A stretch of DNA of 19,087 nt from Clostridiaceae bacterium UBA4839. GTDB taxonomy: Bacteria > Bacillota > Clostridia > Clostridiales > Caloramatoraceae. Made by a program: the position numbers and the translations under genes. Positions 14,442 through 19,087 of the stretch are shown one piece after another; position 1 is the stretch's first letter; every line of letters starts with the position of its first letter. Where the stretch lies: assembly GCA_002400085.1 (NCBI GenBank), contig DHEX01000072.1, forward strand, positions 1-19,087, given 5' to 3'. Below the pieces are notes generated by a model that saw only the letters and a program-made list of their open reading frames with translations, did no database searches and was not told where the DNA came from.

Positions 14442-17400
14442 TTATAGCTGTGAAAGCTTTTTATAAATTTCATATCGCTCTAGGGCTTCATTTTCTGACT
14501 TGTTAAACAAAGTTTCTGCATTTTCAGGGAAAAATTTTGAAAGTGCAGAGTATCTTACTTCTCCTGTTATAAATTCCCTATAGGATTTAGAAGGCTCTTT
14601 TGAATCAAGCTGGAATGGATTTTTGCCTTCATTTTTAAGTTCAGGGTTAAACCTATAAAGATTCCAGTATCCTGAATCTACAGCTTTTTTAGCTTCCATT
14701 ACGCTTGTGCCCATACCCGTTTTTATTCCGTGGTTGATGCATGGGGCATAGGCAATTATAAGCGAAGGGCCATGGTAGCTTTCGGCTTCGGTTATAGCTT
14801 TAATTGTTTGGTTCATGTTTGCACCGAGAGCAATTTTAGCAACATATACATAGCCGTAGCTCATTGCCATAAGACCTAAATCCTTCTTTTGGACCTTTTT
14901 ACCCGAAAAAGCAAATTTTCCAACAGCCCCTGTAGGCGATGCTTTAGAGGACTGTCCTCCTGTGTTTGAGTAAACTTCTGTATCCATAACAAGAACATTT
15001 ACATCCTCACCAGAAGCTAAAACGTGATCAAGGCCTCCAAAACCTATATCATAGGCCCATCCATCTCCACCTACTATCCACTGGGACTTTTTAGTTAAAT
15101 AATCTTTTTTCTCAATAATTTCATCTACATATGGATTTCCTACGTATTTATTTTTGCTTATTATATTAATGATTTTATCTGCTGCATTTATGGATGCTTC
15201 TCTTTGATCTTTAACAGACAGCCACTCAGATAATGCACTCTTTAAATCATCTGAAATGCTGCTTTGTAGTGCACTTTTAACTACATCAGCTAATCTTTCT
15301 CTAATTTGTTTAACACCAAGATACATTCCAAATCCATATTCAGCATTGTCTTCAAATAAAGAGTTTGCCCATGCAGGACCTCTGCCGTACTGATTAACTG
15401 TATATGGAATAGACGGAGCACTTGCACTCCATATGGAAGAACAGCCCGTAGCATTTGAAATTAAAAGGCTGTCGCCAAAAAGCTGAGTAACAAGTTTTAC
15501 ATAAGCAGGTTCTCCGCATCCAGGACATGCACCGTTAAATTCAAGCAATGGCTTTACAAACTGGCTTCCTTTAAGGGTGTACTTGCTCATTTTATCATCC
15601 TTTGGTTTAATTTTAATTGCATATTCCCAGTTTTCCGATTGATTTTTAATTTGTTCCTCAGCAGGTTTCATGATAAGTGCTTTTCCCGGGGCAGGGCATA
15701 TGTCAGCACAGTTTCCACATCCTGTGCAGTCAAGGGGGCTTACCTGAATCCTGTAATTTAAAGTTTCTAAGCCTTTCCCAACGGCTTTTTTTGTATTAAA
15801 TGTTTTAGGAGCAGATTCAGCTTCTTCTTCACTTAGAAGAAATGGCCTTATGGTAGCATGAGGGCATACAAAGGAGCATTGATTGCATTGTATGCATTTT
15901 TCAATTTGCCATTCAGGGGCTAAAACTGCAATACCTCTTTTTTCATAAGCAGCTGTTCCAAGAGGAAAGGAGCCGTCCTCCATTCCATTAAAAGCACTAA
16001 CAGGTAAAAAGTCTCCCTTATGTTTTTCCATAGGCCTTTGTATGTTTTTAACAAAGTCAGGTTCATAGGAATAAGTTTCATCTTCAGCCACTGCATTTTT
16101 CCACGTTTCTGGAACTTTTACCTTTATAATGCTTGTAAGCCCTTTATCAACAGCCATCTTATTCATATCTACAACTTTTTGACCTTTTTTCCCATAGGAT
16201 TTTTCTATGGACTCCTTTAAATACTTAACTGCATCATCAACGGGAATTACGTTTGAAAGTTTAAAGAAAGCAGTTTGCATTATCATGTTAATTCTTCCGC
16301 CAAGTCCTATTTCAGATGCAATTTTTATGGCATCAATTATATAAAAGTTTATATTGTTTTGTGCAATATATTTTTTCATAGAACCCGGTATATTTTTTTC
16401 AAGCTCGTTTTCACTCCAAGGGCAGTTTAAAACAAAGATGCCGCCCTTTTTAAGACCACTTAATATATCATAATTATATATAAAAGATTTATTGTGACAG
16501 GCAATATAATCTGCACTGGTTACAAGGTAAGAGGATTTAATAGGGCTTTTCCCAAATCTTAAATGGGAAACTGTGGTGCCTCCAGATTTCTTGCTGTCAT
16601 AGGAGAAATATCCCTGAACAAATAAATTTGTGTGATCCCCTATAATCTTTATAGCACTTTTGTTTGCTCCTACAGTACCATCTGAACCAAGGCCGTAAAA
16701 CTTACAGCTGATGTTGCCTGATGGTGCAGTCTCAACAAATTCTCCTTCACAAAGGGATGTATTGGTTACATCATCTACAATACCAATAGTAAAATTATCT
16801 TTTGGAGCTTCACTTTTTAAATTTTTATATACTGCTATAATCTGTGATGGAGTTGTATCCTTTGAGCCAAGGCCGTACCTTCCACCCATAATAAGAGGTT
16901 TATTGGGTTGATTATAAAATACTTTTGATATATCAAGATAAAGAGGTTCTGAAATTGAGCCAGGCTCTTTTGTTCTATCTAAAACAGCAATTCGCTCTAC
17001 AGTTTCTGGCAAAACTTTTAAGAAGTGCTCTGCTGAGAAAGGGCGATAAAGCCTAACTTTAATAAGCCCAACCTTTTCACCTTTACTGTTTAAATAATCA
17101 ATGGTTTCCTCGATGGTATCACAAACTGAACCCATAGCAACAATAACATCCCTTGCGTCATTTGCACCATAGTAATCAAACAAGTTATATTTTCTGCCTG
17201 TAATACTTTCAATTTTTTTCATATAGTCTTCCACGATTTCTGGCACTTTAAGATAATATTTATTTGCTGCTTCTCTTCCTTGAAAATATATATCTGGATT
17301 TTGAGCGGTACCTCTGACAATAGGATGATTGGGGTTTAAAGCTCTGTTTCTAAAATCTTTTATGGCATTAAAATCTACAATCTTTTTAAGCTCTTCGTAG

Positions 17401-17960
17401 TCTATAAGCTCCACTTTTTTAATTTCATGAGAAGTTCTAAAACCATCAAAAAAGTGTAAAAAGGGTACTCTCGATTTTATGGCACTAAGATGTGATACAC
17501 ATGCTAAGTCTAATGCTTCCTGCGGGTTTGTAGATGCAAGCATTGCAAAACCAGTTTGTCTTACTGCCATAACGTCCTGATGGTCACCAAATATTGAAAG
17601 CGCATGGGCTGCAACTGCCCTTGCAGAAACATGAAAAACTCCGGGAAGAAGCTCACCTGCAATTTTATACATATTAGGTATCATAAGGAGAAGCCCTTGA
17701 GATGCAGTATATGTACTTGTAAGTGCGCCTGTTGCAAGGGAGCCATGCATTGCTCCTGAAGCACCAGCTTCTGACTGCATTTCTGCAACCTTCACTGTTT
17801 CACCGAATATATTTTTTTTACCTTTAGAGGACCATTCATCAACATATTCAGCCATTGGAGATGACGGAGTTATAGGATAAATTGAAGCTACCTCAGTAAA
17901 GGCATAAGAAGCATAAGCAGCAGCTTCATTGCCATCCATGGTTTTAAAAACCTTTTCCAT
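14442..17960 (-). CDS. nifJ: Pyruvate:ferredoxin (flavodoxin) oxidoreductase
   Basis: 1172 aa, full length for the single-chain homodimeric enzyme. It oxidises pyruvate with CoA to acetyl-CoA, CO2 and reduced ferredoxin. Order: N-terminal pyrimidine-binding domain (YPITPSSPMAEYVDEW), gamma and domain III regions, two 4Fe-4S ferredoxin motifs (CIQCNQCSFVCP near 690 and CTGCGNCADICP near 742), CPGCGEPAY near 810 for the proximal cluster, and the thiamine diphosphate region GGDGWAYDIGFGGLDH near 967 with DTEVYSNTGGQ near 993. I start at the ATG at 17960, which has AAGGAGGAAATATTA before it; the in-frame TTG at 17978 would consume that ribosome site. It faces the citramalate lyase genes and would use the pyruvate they make. 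Confidence 0.98.
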   Translation of the reverse strand: MEKVFKTMDGNEAAAYASYAFTEVASIYPITPSSPMAEYVDEWSSKGKKNIFGETVKVAEMQSEAGASGAMHGSLATGALTSTYTASQGLLLMIPNMYKIAGELLPGVFHVSARAVAAHALSIFGDHQDVMAVRQTGFAMLASTNPQEALDLACVSHLSAIKSRVPFLHFFDGFRTSHEIKKVELIDYEELKKIVDFNAIKDFRNRALNPNHPIVRGTAQNPDIYFQGREAANKYYLKVPEIVEDYMKKIESITGRKYNLFDYYGANDARDVIVAMGSVCDTIEETIDYLNSKGEKVGLIKVRLYRPFSAEHFLKVLPETVERIAVLDRTKEPGSISEPLYLDISKVFYNQPNKPLIMGGRYGLGSKDTTPSQIIAVYKNLKSEAPKDNFTIGIVDDVTNTSLCEGEFVETAPSGNISCKFYGLGSDGTVGANKSAIKIIGDHTNLFVQGYFSYDSKKSGGTTVSHLRFGKSPIKSSYLVTSADYIACHNKSFIYNYDILSGLKKGGIFVLNCPWSENELEKNIPGSMKKYIAQNNINFYIIDAIKIASEIGLGGRINMIMQTAFFKLSNVIPVDDAVKYLKESIEKSYGKKGQKVVDMNKMAVDKGLTSIIKVKVPETWKNAVAEDETYSYEPDFVKNIQRPMEKHKGDFLPVSAFNGMEDGSFPLGTAAYEKRGIAVLAPEWQIEKCIQCNQCSFVCPHATIRPFLLSEEEAESAPKTFNTKKAVGKGLETLNYRIQVSPLDCTGCGNCADICPAPGKALIMKPAEEQIKNQSENWEYAIKIKPKDDKMSKYTLKGSQFVKPLLEFNGACPGCGEPAYVKLVTQLFGDSLLISNATGCSSIWSASAPSIPYTVNQYGRGPAWANSLFEDNAEYGFGMYLGVKQIRERLADVVKSALQSSISDDLKSALSEWLSVKDQREASINAADKIINIISKNKYVGNPYVDEIIEKKDYLTKKSQWIVGGDGWAYDIGFGGLDHVLASGEDVNVLVMDTEVYSNTGGQSSKASPTGAVGKFAFSGKKVQKKDLGLMAMSYGYVYVAKIALGANMNQTIKAITEAESYHGPSLIIAYAPCINHGIKTGMGTSVMEAKKAVDSGYWNLYRFNPELKNEGKNPFQLDSKEPSKSYREFITGEVRYSALSKFFPENAETLFNKSENEALERYEIYKKLSQL

Positions 17961-18005
17961 TAATATTTCCTCCTTCAAAATAATATTTTTTAAACAAACT
18001 TTATT

Positions 18006-18020
18006 TGATTCTAAGAATCA
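18006..18020. promoter_or_regulatory. Perfect dyad upstream of nifJ, possible operator
   Basis: TGATTCT-A-AGAATCA, a 7+7 bp perfect dyad around one base, lies 46 nt upstream of the nifJ start codon in the 124-nt gap before the upstream gene. It has no T-tract, and with so small a centre it is a better protein-binding site than a hairpin. It does not match the Rex consensus. No confident -35/-10 pair for nifJ was found here. Confidence 0.4.
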
Positions 18021-18084
18021 CTGATATAAAAGTACATCAATATATATTATTTGAATTTTAGAAATAATAATGCATGGAATCATT

Positions 18085-18745
18085 TTATGCAGGGATATAA
18101 TTGCCTTTGAAGAAGAAAATTATAGGTGCAAGTTTTCTTGGCTCAAATGTTGGAACATTTAAATTTTCAATGATATTAAGGGATTTATCTATATCCTTTA
18201 TAAAATCCACATTATTTTCCATAAGCTCCTCTTTTATATATTCATTATAAAAATTGCAGTATGAAAAATAATCTTTTCTTTCATTTGAATATGCTCTATA
18301 AGGCTTGCCGCAAATATCTATTACACTTCTGCAAAGGTATAAATTGCATGGGTGAGGTCTTAAACTAAAGTCTAAAGTGCAGCCTTTAAAACCGCAAAAT
18401 GGGCATATTCTAAAAAACAACTTTGGATCTATTTCAAAATCTGTATCTTCCTTATCAGCCATAAATATTTCATATTCTTCCTGTTTAAAAAGCCCTTTTG
18501 CTTCAATGAAATATTGGCTTACATTTGTACTGCTCATTTTTGAAAGGTTTATAATAAAAGATTTTTGCCCAAGGTTTATTATGTTTTTAATATCTACTAA
18601 ATTATATTTAGGGAAAATACCAGCAGCATCCTCTATTTTTAATGTCCATATAGGAAGTGGATTCTACTATTCCATTGCATTTTCCACAAAAATTGCATTT
18701 AAAGACAGGTATATTATTTTCACATTCATATTCAAGCTTATACAT
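18085..18745 (-). CDS. Cysteine-rich YkgJ-like (zinc/iron-chelating type) protein, interrupted by a +1 frame change
   Basis: The first frame starts at the ATG at 18745 (AGGGGGG upstream), reads 45 codons with CNFCGKC and GCCWYFP, and meets TAA at 18610-18608. Skipping one base gives AAA at 18609 and then 174 further residues in the next frame, starting KYNLVDIKNI and holding CPFCGFKGCTLDFSLRPHPC, to a stop at 18085. The joined product is 219 aa. The cysteine pattern (CX2CX2C early, then CPF...GC...RPxxC) resembles YkgJ/CxxCxxCC proteins, thought to bind Zn or Fe. The second part has no ribosome site at its own ATG (18537), so it is expressed only if the ribosome shifts frame. It is either a frameshifted pseudogene, a sequencing error, or a programmed +1 shift. 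Confidence 0.65.
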
Positions 18746-18848
18746 GATTTCCCCCCTAAATTCAGTAAGAGCATTAGTTTACATAAGATATTCTATATCA
18801 AAGGATTTAAGAAATAAATATTTAATAGATAAACAATTTATTAAATTT

Positions 18849-18890
18849 AAATTATGAATTGCGGAAGCAAATAACTTCAATTCATAATTT
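18849..18890. repeat. Perfect 13-bp inverted repeat in the ykgJ-like/tRNA gap
   Basis: AAATTATGAATTG (18849-18861) and CAATTCATAATTT (18878-18890) are perfect inverted copies, with a smaller GAAG/CTTC pairing inside. No T-tract follows on either strand. It lies in the 225-nt gap between the divergent ykgJ-like gene and tRNA gene; otherwise that gap holds only the tRNA promoter and AT-rich sequence. Confidence 0.5.
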
Positions 18891-18930
18891 GGATTTAGCC
18901 CACCGCTGCGATAAGCAAATAATATTCTAT

Positions 18931-18958
18931 TTGATATTTTATAAAAACATGTTATAAT
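18931..18958 (+). promoter_or_regulatory. Promoter of the tRNA-Gly gene
   Basis: TTGATA (18931-18936), a 16-nt spacer and TATAAT (18953-18958), a near-consensus sigma-A promoter ending 12 nt before the mature tRNA 5' end. Confidence 0.75.
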
Positions 18959-18970
18959 AATAAATATCAT

Positions 18971-19044
18971 GCAGGTATAGCTCAGTGGTAGAGTGCCGGC
19001 TTCCCAAGCCGGATAGGCGGGTCCGATTCCCGTTACCTGCTCCA
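18971..19044 (+). tRNA. tRNA-Gly, anticodon CCC
   Basis: A full cloverleaf can be folded by eye. The acceptor stem is GCAGGTA with TACCTGC (18971-18977 with 19034-19040), followed by T and an encoded CCA. The D arm has AGCTCAGTGGTAGAG. The anticodon stem CCGGC/GCCGG encloses the loop TTCCCAA, giving CCC, which reads GGG (Gly). The T stem GCGGG/CCCGT encloses TCCGATT, where position 55 is C rather than the near-universal T (pseudouridine). It stands alone with its own promoter and terminator. Confidence 0.96.
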
Positions 19045-19046
19045 TG

Positions 19047-19087
19047 AAATACAACTTTGAATGTGATTTCAAAGTTGTATTTTTTTA
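19047..19087 (+). terminator. Rho-independent terminator of the tRNA gene
   Basis: A perfect 15-bp stem, AAATACAACTTTGAA (19047-19061) with TTCAAAGTTGTATTT (19068-19082), separated by 6 nt and followed by T residues to the end of the window. It starts 3 nt after the tRNA CCA. Confidence 0.9.

Noticed and set aside
17961..17978. Upstream in-frame TTG start for nifJ adding MKEEIL
   Set aside because: These codons are the AAGGAGG ribosome site itself; the ATG at 17960 is the natural start.
18377..18857. Plus-strand open frames of 146 and 66 aa opposite the ykgJ-like gene
   Set aside because: The minus-strand reading has cysteine motifs and a good ribosome site; the plus-strand translations resemble nothing and lack ribosome sites.
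18779..19072. Minus-strand 97-aa open frame across the tRNA
   Set aside because: It runs antisense through a clear tRNA gene and its terminator.
1..19087. CRISPR array, phage genes or defence system
   Set aside because: No regularly spaced repeats, no integrase, nuclease or cas-like genes; the window is mainly central fermentation genes.

Overview
The window is low-G+C DNA that looks like a Clostridium-type Firmicute. The reasons are AT-rich codon use, strong GGAGG/GAGGTG ribosome binding sites, and a complete gene set for the adenosylcobalamin-dependent methylaspartate pathway of glutamate fermentation. That pathway is typical of clostridia such as C. tetanomorphum, C. cochlearium and C. 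tetani. The exact species cannot be fixed from this sequence alone.

Layout. (1) 161-1327: a class I/II PLP aminotransferase with its own terminator. (2) 1328-1789: a gene-poor stretch with a 147-bp MITE-like element whose ends are palindromic. (3) 1790-2398: a short orphan radical SAM protein whose terminator begins inside the coding region. (4) 2589-13988: one co-directional array. It runs GntR-type regulator, glmS, glmL, glmE (glutamate mutase and its reactivator), mal (methylaspartate ammonia-lyase), two subunits of a class I Fe-S hydro-lyase (probable mesaconase), then citD, citE, citF, citC, citX (probable citramalate lyase with its acetate ligase and prosthetic-group transferase). A terminator follows citX. 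(5) 14085-14237: a 50-aa DUF3787-like protein. (6) 14238-14441: a hairpin-rich intergenic repeat between converging genes. (7) 14442-17960, minus strand: pyruvate:ferredoxin oxidoreductase. (8) 18085-18745, minus strand: a cysteine-rich YkgJ-like protein split by a +1 frame change at a CCC-TAA-A site. (9) 18971-19044: tRNA-Gly(CCC) with promoter and terminator.

How the genes work together: glutamate -> (2S,3S)-3-methylaspartate (GlmES, kept active by GlmL) -> mesaconate + ammonia (Mal) -> (S)-citramalate (hydro-lyase) -> acetate + pyruvate (CitDEF complex, primed by CitX and CitC) -> acetyl-CoA + CO2 + reduced ferredoxin (PFOR). Every enzyme from glutamate to acetyl-CoA is therefore encoded within 16 kb. 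This chemistry is known. The less expected points are the regulator that opens the array, several palindromic repeat elements in the intergenic gaps (two of them inside the array), the frame change at 18,610, and the odd T-loop of the tRNA.
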